Assembly (NCBI GenBank): GCA_964472095.1
Contig: CAYYIV010000020.1
Location: 1-64,000, forward strand
Length of the DNA stretch: 64,000 nucleotides
Reading direction: 5' to 3'
Source of the DNA: Pelagibius sp964472095
GTDB taxonomy: Bacteria > Pseudomonadota > Alphaproteobacteria > Kiloniellales > Kiloniellaceae
Made by a program: the position numbers and the translations under genes. Shown piece by piece: positions 15,841-25,190 of this stretch; positions within the stretch are counted from its first letter, which is position 1, and each line of letters begins with the position of its first letter. The notes beneath the pieces are model-generated. The model was not told the DNA's origin. It made no database searches and saw nothing but the letters and a program-made list of their open reading frames with translations.

Positions 15841-17037
15841 ATGAGCCGTATCAGCGGTGCAGCCGTGACCTTCGAGCCGCCCCTGCAGGGCGAAGCCTAC
15901 CTGCTGACCCCCGGGCCGCTGACCACCTCGGCCAGCGTGAAGCGTGCCATGCTGCGCGACTGGGGCTCCTGGGACGGCGATTTTCGCGCCATGACCGCCG
16001 CGCTGCGCCGCCGCCTGCTGGCCATCGCCGGTGACCGGGTCGGCGCCTACGACTGCGTGCCGATGCAGGGCAGCGGCACCTTCGCGGTGGAGGCCATGCT
16101 GGGCACCTTTCTGCCACGCGACGGCAAGGCGCTGGTGTTGGTGAACGGCGCCTACGGGCAGCGCATCGCCCAGACCCTCGACGTCCTGGGCCGCGCCTAC
16201 CGGACGATCGACAAGGGCGACTACCTGCCGCCGCGCGGGCCGGAGGTGGCCGCCGCCCTGGAGGCTGACGCGGCGATCACCCACGTGGTGCTGGTCCACT
16301 GCGAGACCTCATCCGGCATCCTCAATCCGGTGGCGGAGATCGCCCAGGTGGTCGCTTCCAAGGGCCGCAAGCTGCTGATCGACTCCATGAGCGCTTTCGG
16401 CGCGCTGCCGCTCGACGTCAGCGAGATCCCCTATACCGCCATGGTGTCCTCGGCCAACAAGTGCATCGAGGGCGTGCCGGGCTTCGGATTTGTGATTGCG
16501 CGCAAGCAGGAACTGGAAGCCGCCAAAGGCCGCTGCCATTCCCTCAGCCTCGACCTCTATGCCCAGTGGGCCTACCTGGAGAAGACCGGGCAGTGGCGCT
16601 ACACGCCGCCGACCCACGTGGTCGCCGCCTTTCTGCAGGCCCTTGACGAACACGAGGCCGAGGGCGGCGTCGCAGGACGCGGCGCGCGCTATGCGGAAAA
16701 CCGCGACGTCATGGTGGCGGGCATGCGCGACCTCGGCTTCGTGACGCTGCTGCAGGACGGCTGGCTGTCGCCCATCATCGTCACCTTCTTCAACCCGGCG
16801 CACCCGAAGTTCGACTTCCAGACCTTCTACGACCTGCTGAAGGCCCGCAGCTTCATCATCTATCCCGGCAAGCTGACGGTGGTCGATTCCTTCCGCATCG
16901 GCTGCATCGGCCACATGGACGCTGCGGTGATGCGCCGCCTGATCGCCGCCGTCGCCGAGTCCCTGAAAGACATGGGCGTCGACGACGCCACGCCGCCGGC
17001 CGCCGCCATGGACGAGCGCGCCAAGCTGGTCGCCTGA
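15841..17037 (+). CDS. phnW: 2-aminoethylphosphonate--pyruvate transaminase PhnW
   Basis: 398 residues, a class V (fold type I) PLP aminotransferase. Key features are LLTPGPLTTS at the N-terminus, SMSAFGALPLD with the PLP-contact Asp, and SSANKCIEG with the Schiff-base Lys at residue 207. PhnW converts 2-aminoethylphosphonate and pyruvate into phosphonoacetaldehyde and alanine in the cytoplasm. The AGGAGAG ribosome site precedes the ATG. It is the first gene of phnW-phnA-phnY, with phnA starting 17 bases after its stop, so the product goes to phosphonoacetaldehyde dehydrogenase rather than to a PhnX hydrolase. Confidence 0.95.
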   Translation: MSRISGAAVTFEPPLQGEAYLLTPGPLTTSASVKRAMLRDWGSWDGDFRAMTAALRRRLLAIAGDRVGAYDCVPMQGSGTFAVEAMLGTFLPRDGKALVLVNGAYGQRIAQTLDVLGRAYRTIDKGDYLPPRGPEVAAALEADAAITHVVLVHCETSSGILNPVAEIAQVVASKGRKLLIDSMSAFGALPLDVSEIPYTAMVSSANKCIEGVPGFGFVIARKQELEAAKGRCHSLSLDLYAQWAYLEKTGQWRYTPPTHVVAAFLQALDEHEAEGGVAGRGARYAENRDVMVAGMRDLGFVTLLQDGWLSPIIVTFFNPAHPKFDFQTFYDLLKARSFIIYPGKLTVVDSFRIGCIGHMDAAVMRRLIAAVAESLKDMGVDDATPPAAAMDERAKLVA

Positions 17038-17054
17038 CAGAAAGAGGAAATTCG

Positions 17055-18320
17055 ATGAACAAGCCCGCAACCGTCACCGTCAACCAGCGCCGCTACGCCT
17101 TTCCCAAAGAGCCTGTCGTCGTGGTCTGCATCGACGGATCCGAGCCCGACTACATGGAGAAGGCGGTGGCTGCGGGGCGCATGCCCTGGCTGAAGTCGGT
17201 GCTCCCGGGCGGTGCCGACCTGCGCGCCGACTGCGTGGTGCCGAGCTTCACCAACCCCAACAACCTCTCCATCGTCACCGGACAGCCGCCGAAAGTGCAC
17301 GGCATCTGCGGCAACTTCTTCTATGACCCCGCCAAGGGCGAGGAGGTCATGATGAACGACCCGGCCTACCTGCGCGCACCGACCATCTTTGCCGCCTTCC
17401 AGAAAGCAGGAGCCACGGTCGCGGTGGTGACGGCTAAGGACAAACTGCGCCGCCTGCTTGGCGACGGCCTTGCCCTGAAAGCGGGCGAGGCGGTGTCTTT
17501 CTCCGCCGAGAAGGCGGATGAGGCCTCCATCGCCGAGAACGGCATCGAGGGATTGCTGGAGATGGTCGGCAAGCCGGTTCCCAGTGTCTATTCGGCCGAT
17601 CTCTCGGAGTTCGTCTTCGCCGCGGGGGTAAAGCTGATGGAGACCATGAGGCCCGATCTCATGTACCTCTCCACCACCGACTACATCCAGCACAAGCACG
17701 CGCCGGGCACCGAGGGCGCCAACGACTTCTACGCCATGATGGACAGCTATTTCGCCCAGCTCGACGCCGCGGGGGCCATCATCGTGCTGACCGCCGACCA
17801 CGGCATGAACGCAAAACACAGGGCCGACGGCTCGCCCAACGTGCTCTATCTGCAGAGCGCCCTTGACGAATTCCTGGGCGTGGGCAAGGCGCGCACCATC
17901 CTGCCGATCACCGATCCCTACGTGGTTCACCACGGGGCGCTCGGCTCTTACGCTACGGTCTACCTGCCGAAGGAGGCCGATGTGGCCGCCGTCGCCCGCT
18001 TCATCGCAGGCCTGGAGGGCGTCGAGCGTGTACTGACCCGCGAGGAGGCGGCGGCGGTGTTCGAGCTGCCGGCCGATCGTATCGGCGAACTGGTGATCGT
18101 CACCGAGAAGACCCGGGCCGTCGGCACCCGCCCGGACAGGCACGATCTTTCGGGCCTGGAAGTGCCGCTGCGCTCTCACGGCGGGGTCAGCGAGCAGCGT
18201 GTGCCACTCATCGTCAATCGCCGGGTCAACGGTATCGAGGGCCGGCAGCTGCGCAACTTCGATGCTTTCGATATCGCTCTCAACCATACCGAGGCCGCCC
18301 GATCGGCGGCCGCCGAGTGA
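17055..18320 (+). CDS. phnA: Phosphonoacetate hydrolase PhnA
   Basis: 421 residues of the alkaline phosphatase/nucleotide pyrophosphatase superfamily. Visible metal and catalytic residues are Asp27 (CIDGSEPD), the nucleophile Thr66 (SFTNPNN), DYIQHKHAPG, TADHGMNAKH and a late SHGG. PhnA splits phosphonoacetate into acetate and phosphate using two zinc ions. The ribosome site AGAGGAA precedes the ATG. Together with phnW and phnY it forms the three-step route that releases phosphate from 2-aminoethylphosphonate without C-P lyase. It is not the unrelated E. coli protein once called PhnA. Confidence 0.95.
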   Translation: MNKPATVTVNQRRYAFPKEPVVVVCIDGSEPDYMEKAVAAGRMPWLKSVLPGGADLRADCVVPSFTNPNNLSIVTGQPPKVHGICGNFFYDPAKGEEVMMNDPAYLRAPTIFAAFQKAGATVAVVTAKDKLRRLLGDGLALKAGEAVSFSAEKADEASIAENGIEGLLEMVGKPVPSVYSADLSEFVFAAGVKLMETMRPDLMYLSTTDYIQHKHAPGTEGANDFYAMMDSYFAQLDAAGAIIVLTADHGMNAKHRADGSPNVLYLQSALDEFLGVGKARTILPITDPYVVHHGALGSYATVYLPKEADVAAVARFIAGLEGVERVLTREEAAAVFELPADRIGELVIVTEKTRAVGTRPDRHDLSGLEVPLRSHGGVSEQRVPLIVNRRVNGIEGRQLRNFDAFDIALNHTEAARSAAAE

Positions 18321-18334
18321 AGGAACCTGCCGCA

Positions 18335-19795
18335 ATGAGCATCGCTGAAAGCTTCAGCGCCGCCCCGCGCCACGAACTGATGCGCATCGCCGGGCGCAAG
18401 GTCGACGCTGAGGGCATCGTGGAGGTGCGCTACCCCTATACCGGCGAAGTCATCGGCACCGTGCCGGCGGGAACGGCCGCGCACGCCCGGGAGGCCTTCG
18501 CGATCGCCGCCGCCTATCAGCCGAAGCTGACCCGCTACGAGCGCCAGCAGATCCTGCTGAAGACCGCCGAACTGCTGGTCGCGCGCAGGGACGAGATCTC
18601 CGACCTCATCACCCTGGAGCTTGGCATCTCCAAGGCCGATTCGCTCTACGAGGTGGGCCGCGCCTACGACGTCTTCACGCTCTCCGGCCAGATGTGCATC
18701 CAGGACGACGGCGAGATCTTCTCCTGCGACCTCACCCCGCACGGCAAGGCGCGCAAGATCTTCACCACGCGCGAGCCGCTGACGGCGATCTCCGCCATCA
18801 CCCCCTTCAACCACCCGCTCAACATGGTGGCGCACAAGATCGCCCCGGCGGTCGCCACCAACAACTGCATGGTGCTGAAGCCGACCGAGCTGACGCCCCT
18901 CACCGCGCTCATCCTGGCTGACGTGCTCTATGAGGCCGGCCTGCCGCCGGAGATGTTCTCGGTGGTGACCGGCTGGCCCAAGGACATCGGCCTGGAGATG
19001 ATCCAGAACCCCCACGTCGAGCTGATCACCTTCACCGGCGGCGTGCCGGTCGGCAAGATGATCGCCGAGAAGGCCGGCTACAAGCGCACGGTGCTGGAGC
19101 TGGGCGGCAACGACCCGCTCATCATCCTGAACGATCTCTCCGACGACGACCTCGCCAAGGCGGCCGACCTGGCCGTCGCCGGCGCCACCAAGAATTCCGG
19201 CCAGCGCTGCACGGCGGTGAAGCGCATCCTCTGCCAGGAATCGGTCGCCGACCGCTTCGTGCCGCTGGTGCTGGAGCGCGCCAAGAAGATCCGCTTCGGC
19301 GACCCGATGTCGAAGGACACCGACCTCGGGACCGTGGTACACGCCCAGGCCGCCGAGCTTTTCGAAAAGCGCGTCCACCTGGCCGCCGAGGCCGGCGCCG
19401 AAATCCTCTACAACCCCGGCCGCCAGGGCGCCCTCTTGCCGCCCATCGTGGTCGACCGCGTGCCGCACGAGTCCGACCTGGTGATGGAGGAAACCTTTGG
19501 CCCCATTGTCCCCGTGGTGCGCGTGCCCGACGACGACGAGGCGGTCATGCGGATTTCGAACTCCACTGCCTTTGGGCTCTCCTCCGGCGTCTGCACCAAC
19601 GACTTCCGCCGCATGCAGGCCTATATCCGGGGCCTCAAGGTCGGCACCGTGAACATCTGGGAAGTGCCCGGCTACCGCATCGAGATGTCGCCCTTCGGCG
19701 GCATCAAGGACTCCGGCCTGGGCTACAAAGAAGGCGTCATCGAGGCGATGAAGTCCTACACCAACGTGAAGACCTTCTCGCTGCCCTGGGGGTGA
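18335..19795 (+). CDS. phnY: Phosphonoacetaldehyde dehydrogenase PhnY
   Basis: 486 residues from the ATG at 18335, which has AAGGA ten bases upstream; a GTG at 18317 overlapping the phnA stop is the alternative. This is an NAD-dependent aldehyde dehydrogenase, with ELGGND (general-base Glu) and NSGQRCTAVKR placing the catalytic Cys at about residue 292 and EETFGPIVPV near the C-terminus. PhnY oxidises phosphonoacetaldehyde to phosphonoacetate. The aldehyde dehydrogenase fold alone would not give the substrate; the phnW-phnA neighbours do. Confidence 0.94.
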   Translation: MSIAESFSAAPRHELMRIAGRKVDAEGIVEVRYPYTGEVIGTVPAGTAAHAREAFAIAAAYQPKLTRYERQQILLKTAELLVARRDEISDLITLELGISKADSLYEVGRAYDVFTLSGQMCIQDDGEIFSCDLTPHGKARKIFTTREPLTAISAITPFNHPLNMVAHKIAPAVATNNCMVLKPTELTPLTALILADVLYEAGLPPEMFSVVTGWPKDIGLEMIQNPHVELITFTGGVPVGKMIAEKAGYKRTVLELGGNDPLIILNDLSDDDLAKAADLAVAGATKNSGQRCTAVKRILCQESVADRFVPLVLERAKKIRFGDPMSKDTDLGTVVHAQAAELFEKRVHLAAEAGAEILYNPGRQGALLPPIVVDRVPHESDLVMEETFGPIVPVVRVPDDDEAVMRISNSTAFGLSSGVCTNDFRRMQAYIRGLKVGTVNIWEVPGYRIEMSPFGGIKDSGLGYKEGVIEAMKSYTNVKTFSLPWG

Positions 19796-19864
19796 GGGCG
19801 ACCCGCGGGTCCGGCACTGGACCAACAACAAGCAAGTTCAACTTTACCTAGGCTAGGGTCCTGA

Positions 19865-20707
19865 TTGTCTGAGTTCGCTGTGGCGCTGGTGCTGAGCGCG
19901 GCGGTGCTGCACGCCACCTGGAACGCCATCGTCAAGGGAACGCGGGCGCGCGCCCTGGTGCTGGCCGCCGTCGCCGCCACCAACGGCACCGTCGGCCTCG
20001 CCCTGATCCTCTGGGCGGAGGCACCGCTGCCCGCCTCCTGGCCCTACATCATCGCCTCCTCGCTCACCCACTACGGCTACTACTATTTCCTCGCGCTGGC
20101 CTACAAGTGGGGCGACCTCTCCCGGGTCTACCCGATCTCGCGCGGCATCGCGCCGGTCCTGGTCTCGCTCGGCGCCCTGCTCTTCGCCGGCGAGCAGCTC
20201 TCCACCTTCGGCTGGAGCGGGGTGCTGCTGATTTCCGCCGGCATCTCGATCCTCGCCTTCTTCTCCAGGGGGGCCAGCATCCCCGACCCGCGCTCGACCT
20301 TCGCTGCCATCGCCACCGGGCTCATCATCGCCACCTACAGCGTGATCGACGGCATCGGCGTCAGGCTGTCCGGCAGCACCTTCGGCTACATGGGCTGGCT
20401 GTTCGTGACCGAATTCCTGGTCACCCTCTTCCTCTTCGTCCGGCTGCGCCCGCGCTTCACGGCGGAGGAGCGCGCCACCCTGCGCGTCGGCTACCTCGGC
20501 GGGTTCTGCGCGGTCGCCGCCTATGGTCTGGTGATCTATGCCAATACCCTGGCGCCCCTCGGCATGGTCTCGGCCCTCAGGGAGTCCAGCGTGATCTTCG
20601 CCGCGCTCTTCGGCGTTGTCATATTCCGCGAGCGGCCGTGGATCAGCCGGATCGCTGCGGCAGCCACAGTCGGTGCGGGAGTCCTGGTGCTGACGCTCAC
20701 CCGCTAG
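19865..20707 (+). CDS. EamA/DMT-type membrane protein of phosphonate locus
   Basis: 280 residues with about ten membrane spans in two EamA-like repeats (about 1-135 and 145-280); the second ends ESSVIFAALFGVVIFRERPW. A DMT-like family of this length is known to be linked with phosphonate-utilisation genes, and this one follows phnY by about 70 bases. The apparent start is TTG at 19865; CTAGGCTAGGG upstream offers a weak ribosome site. Likely an inner-membrane carrier, perhaps exporting an amino or phosphonate by-product; the substrate is unknown. Confidence 0.82.
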   Translation: MSEFAVALVLSAAVLHATWNAIVKGTRARALVLAAVAATNGTVGLALILWAEAPLPASWPYIIASSLTHYGYYYFLALAYKWGDLSRVYPISRGIAPVLVSLGALLFAGEQLSTFGWSGVLLISAGISILAFFSRGASIPDPRSTFAAIATGLIIATYSVIDGIGVRLSGSTFGYMGWLFVTEFLVTLFLFVRLRPRFTAEERATLRVGYLGGFCAVAAYGLVIYANTLAPLGMVSALRESSVIFAALFGVVIFRERPWISRIAAAATVGAGVLVLTLTR

Positions 20708-20712
20708 TTGGA

Positions 20713-20755
20713 ATACCTATCAGTAGAATCTATCTATACATAAAAAGAATAGATT
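20713..20755. promoter_or_regulatory. AT-rich control region upstream of phnS with ACCTATCA motif
   Basis: An ACCTATCA copy (20715-20722) matches the arm upstream of phnW. Next to it AATCTAT (20727-20733) and ATAGATT (20749-20755) form 7-base inverted arms 15 bases apart. The island is AT-rich, unlike its surroundings. It is a likely promoter/LysR-operator region for phnS. Confidence 0.5.
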
Positions 20756-20889
20756 TCCTCTATTGAACGGGTCCAGGCACTATGCTCCGGGGACAAGATG
20801 GCGGCACGCGCTGCGGCCGCGGAAACGCAAAAGCGTAACAGAGGCCTGATAAAGGGTCATTCGGCTAGAAACAGGGGAGCAAAGACATC

Positions 20890-21912
20890 ATGACATTTCG
20901 CAGCATCTGCCTGACTGCGGCTGCGGCCAGCCTGCTGATCGCCGCTGCGGCGAAGGCGCAAACCGAGTTGACGGTCTATACGGCCGTCGAGGCGGAAGAC
21001 CTGAAGCGCTATGCGGAAACCTTCAACCAGGATCATCCGGACATCAAGATCAACTGGGTCCGCGATTCGACCGGCGTCGTTACGGCCAAACTCCTGGCCG
21101 AGAAGAACAATCCGCAGGCCGATGTGGTCTGGGGCCTGGCGGCGACCTCGCTGCTGCTGCTGAAGACCGAGGGCATGCTGGAGCCCTACGCGCCCAAGGG
21201 CGTCGAGGTGCTCGACAAGAAGTTCGTCGACAAGAGCGATCCGCCGGCCTGGGTCGGCATGGATGCCTGGGTCGCCGCGATCTGCTTCAACACCGTCGAA
21301 GCCGAGAAGCTCGGCCTGCCCGCGCCGAAGACCTGGAAGGACCTTACAAATCCCGTCTATGCCGGCCAGGTCGTCATGCCGAACCCGAACTCTTCTGGCA
21401 CCGGCTTCCTCGATGTCTCCAGCTGGCTGCAGATGTTCGGCGAGGAAGAGGCCTGGGCCTACATGGACGGCCTGCATCAGAACATCGCCCGCTACACCCA
21501 TTCGGGTTCGGCACCCTGCAAGCTGGCGGCCTCCGGTGAAGTGGCGATCGGCATCTCCTTTGCGTTCCGCGGCGCCAAGTCGAAGGCCGAGGGCGCCCCG
21601 ATCGACATCATCGTCCCCGACGAGGGCGTGGGTTGGGACATGGAGGCGACGGCCATCGTCGCCGGCACCTCCAAGCTGGAAGCGGCCAAGACCCTGGTCG
21701 ACTGGTCGATCTCCAGAAAGGCCAACGAGATGTACAACACCGGCTATGCCGTGGTCGCCATGCCGGGCGTCGCCAAGCCAGTCGAGTTCTTCCCGGACAA
21801 CCTGATCGAGAAGATGATCGACAACGACTTCGAGTTTGCCGCCAACAACCGTGCGGCCATCCTCGAAGAGTGGCAGAAGCGCTACGATTCGAAGTCCGAG
21901 CCGAAGGGCTGA
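20890..21912 (+). CDS. phnS: 2-Aminoethylphosphonate ABC transporter binding protein PhnS
   Basis: 340 residues. A Sec signal peptide (CLTAAAASLLIAAAAKAQ) precedes a Fe3+/spermidine-type binding-protein fold: ELTVYTAVEAEDLKRYAETF at the mature start, then NPNSSGTGFLDVSSWLQMFG in the middle. This is the binding protein class of the second (PhnSTUV-like) aminoethylphosphonate importer. GGGGAG stands 11 bases before the ATG. It is followed by a stem-loop and then by the ATPase and fused permease genes. The substrate is inferred from the family and locus. Confidence 0.9.
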   Translation: MTFRSICLTAAAASLLIAAAAKAQTELTVYTAVEAEDLKRYAETFNQDHPDIKINWVRDSTGVVTAKLLAEKNNPQADVVWGLAATSLLLLKTEGMLEPYAPKGVEVLDKKFVDKSDPPAWVGMDAWVAAICFNTVEAEKLGLPAPKTWKDLTNPVYAGQVVMPNPNSSGTGFLDVSSWLQMFGEEEAWAYMDGLHQNIARYTHSGSAPCKLAASGEVAIGISFAFRGAKSKAEGAPIDIIVPDEGVGWDMEATAIVAGTSKLEAAKTLVDWSISRKANEMYNTGYAVVAMPGVAKPVEFFPDNLIEKMIDNDFEFAANNRAAILEEWQKRYDSKSEPKG

Positions 21913-21935
21913 CCGCCTCTCTTTGAGTACCGAAA

Positions 21936-21959
21936 AGGGCGCCGCGCCAGCGGCGCCCT
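21936..21959 (+). terminator. Intercistronic stem-loop between phnS and phnT
   Basis: Perfect 10-bp stem (AGGGCGCCGC and complement) with a GCCA loop, followed by CTCTTT. It directly follows the binding-protein gene, so it may be a partial terminator or mRNA stabiliser. Confidence 0.75.
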
Positions 21960-22063
21960 CTTTCGATCCGGCCGGCCCTCCCGCATACTCACTGCCCACG
22001 CCCGCGACCCGGCGAAAGAAGCCACGACGGGGGGTTGGCGCTGAAATCGAGCGAGGCAGATCC

Positions 22064-23167
22064 TTGTCCAGCTACCTGCGAATCCGCGACCTGCACAAGA
22101 AATTCGGGGATTTCACAGCCCTTCGGGACGTCTCCCTCGATGTCGAGGAAGGCGAGTTCGTCTGCTTCCTGGGACCCTCCGGTTGCGGCAAGACCACGCT
22201 GCTGCGCGCCATCGCAGGCCTCGACCTGCAGACCCATGGCAGCATCGAGCAGGCTGGCCGCAATATTTCCACCTTGCCGATCGCCGCGCGCGACTTCGGT
22301 ATCGTGTTCCAGTCCTATGCGCTCTTTCCCAACCTGACCATCGAGCGCAACATCGCCTTCGGCCTGGAGAACAGCGGCCGCTCAAAAACCGAGATCGCCC
22401 GGCGGGTCAGCGAGCTGCTCGACCTCGTCGGCCTCGCCGACCAGCGCAAGAAGTATCCGGCACAGCTCTCCGGCGGCCAGCAGCAGCGTATCGCCCTGGC
22501 CCGTGCCATCGCCAGCTCGCCCGGCCTGCTGCTGCTCGACGAACCGCTGTCCGCCCTCGATGCCAAGGTCCGCGTCCACCTGCGCCATCAGATCAAGGAG
22601 CTGCAGCGCCAGCTCGGCGTCACCACCATCATGGTAACCCACGACCAGGAAGAGGCGCTGTCGATGGCCGACCGCATCGTGGTGATGAACCACGGCGTCA
22701 TCGAACAGATCGGCACCCCGACCGAGATCTACCGTGAGCCGAAGTCGCTTTTCGTCGCCGACTTCATCGGCGAGACCAACCAGCTGCACGCGACCCTCAG
22801 CGCACCGGGCAGATTCACGCTCGGAAAAACCAACCTGCAGGGCATGACCGACGGCCTCGCGCCCGGCCAGTCGATCGTGGTGACCATCCGGCCGGAAGAC
22901 ATAATTCCGCACGCACCCGGCAGTCAGCAGGCGGGCGACGACCGCGGCCTGCTCGAGGTCACCATCGGCGAGATGGAATTTCTCGGATCCTTCTGGCGCT
23001 CGCGGCTGACCGGAGACGCCCTCGGTGGCGAGGCGCTCTACGCCGATTTTTCGATGAACGCGGTGCGCCGGCTGTCGCTCGGCGAGGGTGCCAATCTCAC
23101 CATCGAACTGCCGGCGAACCGGCTGATCGCCTTCCCGGCGGGAGCGGGCCATGGCCACCACGGCTGA
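22064..23167 (+). CDS. phnT: 2-Aminoethylphosphonate ABC transporter ATPase PhnT
   Basis: 367 residues from a TTG at 22064 with GAGG seven bases upstream. The open frame extends further 5' to 21836 but that part is unlike any ATPase and overlaps phnS. Walker A is GPSGCGKTT, the signature is LSGGQQQRIALARAI and Walker B is LLLDEPLSALD; a TOBE-type C-terminal regulatory domain covers about residues 245-360. It powers the PhnS-dependent importer. The stop overlaps the start of the permease gene by 17 bases. Confidence 0.9.
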   Translation: MSSYLRIRDLHKKFGDFTALRDVSLDVEEGEFVCFLGPSGCGKTTLLRAIAGLDLQTHGSIEQAGRNISTLPIAARDFGIVFQSYALFPNLTIERNIAFGLENSGRSKTEIARRVSELLDLVGLADQRKKYPAQLSGGQQQRIALARAIASSPGLLLLDEPLSALDAKVRVHLRHQIKELQRQLGVTTIMVTHDQEEALSMADRIVVMNHGVIEQIGTPTEIYREPKSLFVADFIGETNQLHATLSAPGRFTLGKTNLQGMTDGLAPGQSIVVTIRPEDIIPHAPGSQQAGDDRGLLEVTIGEMEFLGSFWRSRLTGDALGGEALYADFSMNAVRRLSLGEGANLTIELPANRLIAFPAGAGHGHHG

Positions 23168-25181
23168 CGAGGCCCTTCCCAAGGGCCGCCCCGTCAAGGC
23201 CAGGCCCATCAAGCCCAAGCTGGGCAGCGACGACCTGATCATGCGCGGCTTCATGGCGGTGATCGCGCTCTACCTCGTGGTCGCCCTGGCGCTGCCGCTC
23301 TACGCCATGCTGTCGAAGTCCTTCTCGACCTTCCGCTTCGACCTGACGGCCTACGAATTCCAGGTCAGCGACGAGCAAGGCAATTTCACCGCGCCGCCGG
23401 TCAGCGCCGCCGCGCTGAACGAAGCGTTGCAGGCGGTGCCGGCGAAGGCCCTTGCCACCAGCGGCGATGGCCGCCTGCCGGCGACCACCTTCTTCCCGGA
23501 CTTCAGCTTTCGTAGTTCGGTGTTGTACCGCATCCGCGCTACCGATGAGGATGCCAGCTACCTGATCGGCTCCGAGCGCTTCGTCGGCGCCCGCTGGCAG
23601 GAGGTCGATTCCGACACCTTCCGCCGGGTCATGCTGCGCCCGGTGCGCGACATCGGCATCGCCAACTACGCCACCTACTTCTCGACACCTTCTCTGTTCC
23701 GTTCGGTCGAGAACTCGCTGATCATCTCCGTCATCAGCACAATCATCACCGTGACTCTCGCCTTCGGCTTCGCCTATGCGCTGAACCGCAGCTGCATGCC
23801 CTTCAAGGGCGTCTTCCGGCTGATCGCAATGGCACCGATCCTGGTGCCCTCCCTGCTCCCCGGTATCGCCCTGGTCTACCTCTTCGGCAACCAGGGCATG
23901 CTGAAGGAGCTGCTGCTCGGCGAATCGATCTACGGGCCCATCGGCATCGTCATCGGCTCGGTGTTCTTCACCTTCCCGCACGCCATGATCATCATCACCA
24001 CGGCACTGGCGATCTCCGACGCACGGCTCTACGAGGCCGCCGAATGCCTGAAGGCAAGCCGCTGGAAGATCTTCTGGACTGTGACGGTTCCCGGCGCGCG
24101 CTACGGCCTGATTTCCGCCGCCTTCGTGGTGTTCAACCTGGTGATCACCGACTTCGGCCTGCCCAAGGTGATCGGCGGCCAGTTCAACATGCTTGCAGTC
24201 GACATCTACAAACAGGTGATCGGCCAGCAGAACTTCGAGATGGGTGCGGTCGTCTCCGTAGTGCTGCTGATCCCGGCGGTGGTCGCCTTCACCGTCGACC
24301 GCATCGTGCAGAAGCGGCAGGTGGCGGCACTCTCGGCTCGTTCCGTGCCTTACCAGCCAAAGCCCAAACCGCGCTTCGATGCCCTCGCCTTCGTCTACTG
24401 CACGCTCGTCGCAGTCTTCATCCTCGGTCTGCTGGGAGTCTGCCAATTCGCGGCGCTGGTGAAATTCTGGCCCTACGACCTCAGCCTCAGCCTGAAGAAC
24501 TACGCCTTCGACTTGATGGACGGCGGCGGCTGGAACTCATATTACAACTCGATCAAGATGGCCCTCTTGACTGCCGTCTTCGGCACCCTGGTGGTGTTCA
24601 TCGGCGCCTACATGGTGGAGAAGACCCGGGGCTTCGAGTCCGGGCGCTCGCTGTTCCAGCTGCTGGCCATGCTGCCCATGGCGATCCCCGGCATGGTTCT
24701 GGGCCTCGCCTACATCTTCTTCTTCAACGACCCCCGCAACCCGCTGAACGCGCTCTACGGCACCATGGCGATCCTTGTGGTCTGCACGGTGACGCACTTT
24801 TACACCGTCTCGCACCTGACCGCGATGACCGCCCTGAAGCAGATGGACCGCGAGTTCGAGTCCGTCTCCGCCTCGCTGAAGCAGCCGTTCCACAAGCTGT
24901 TTCGGGTGGTCACGGTGCCGGTCTGCCTGCCAACCATCCTCGACATCTCGATCTATCTCTTCGTCAACGCAATGACGACGGTCTCGGCGGTGGTCTTCCT
25001 CTATTCGCCGACCACCACACTGGCCTCCGTCGCGGTGCTCAACATGGACGACGCCGGCGACGTCGCGCCGGCTGCCGCGATGGGCATGATGATCTTCTAC
25101 ACCAATGCCGGCGCGCGCATCCTGCACCTCATCGTTTCCAAGGGCGTGCTGCGGCGGACGCAGGCCTGGCGCTTCCGGTGA
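23151..25181 (+). CDS. Fused double permease of the aminoethylphosphonate importer (PhnU/PhnV-like)
   Basis: 676 residues carrying two complete binding-protein-dependent permease domains. The first is about residues 35-390, with ECLKASRWKIFWTVTVPG as its ATPase-contact loop. The second is about 415-670, with SASLKQPFHKLFRVVTVP. A periplasmic insertion of about 120 residues (roughly 65-180) follows the first membrane span. In Salmonella the two permeases PhnU and PhnV are separate; one polypeptide makes the whole channel here. It ends the second importer operon, and the convergent sensor kinase gene lies 9 bases beyond. Confidence 0.9.
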   Translation: MATTADEALPKGRPVKARPIKPKLGSDDLIMRGFMAVIALYLVVALALPLYAMLSKSFSTFRFDLTAYEFQVSDEQGNFTAPPVSAAALNEALQAVPAKALATSGDGRLPATTFFPDFSFRSSVLYRIRATDEDASYLIGSERFVGARWQEVDSDTFRRVMLRPVRDIGIANYATYFSTPSLFRSVENSLIISVISTIITVTLAFGFAYALNRSCMPFKGVFRLIAMAPILVPSLLPGIALVYLFGNQGMLKELLLGESIYGPIGIVIGSVFFTFPHAMIIITTALAISDARLYEAAECLKASRWKIFWTVTVPGARYGLISAAFVVFNLVITDFGLPKVIGGQFNMLAVDIYKQVIGQQNFEMGAVVSVVLLIPAVVAFTVDRIVQKRQVAALSARSVPYQPKPKPRFDALAFVYCTLVAVFILGLLGVCQFAALVKFWPYDLSLSLKNYAFDLMDGGGWNSYYNSIKMALLTAVFGTLVVFIGAYMVEKTRGFESGRSLFQLLAMLPMAIPGMVLGLAYIFFFNDPRNPLNALYGTMAILVVCTVTHFYTVSHLTAMTALKQMDREFESVSASLKQPFHKLFRVVTVPVCLPTILDISIYLFVNAMTTVSAVVFLYSPTTTLASVAVLNMDDAGDVAPAAAMGMMIFYTNAGARILHLIVSKGVLRRTQAWRFR

Positions 25182-25190
25182 GGCGCGATT

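Noticed and set aside
21836..22063. N-terminal extension of the PhnT frame
   Set aside because: It overlaps phnS and the stem-loop and has no similarity to ABC ATPases.
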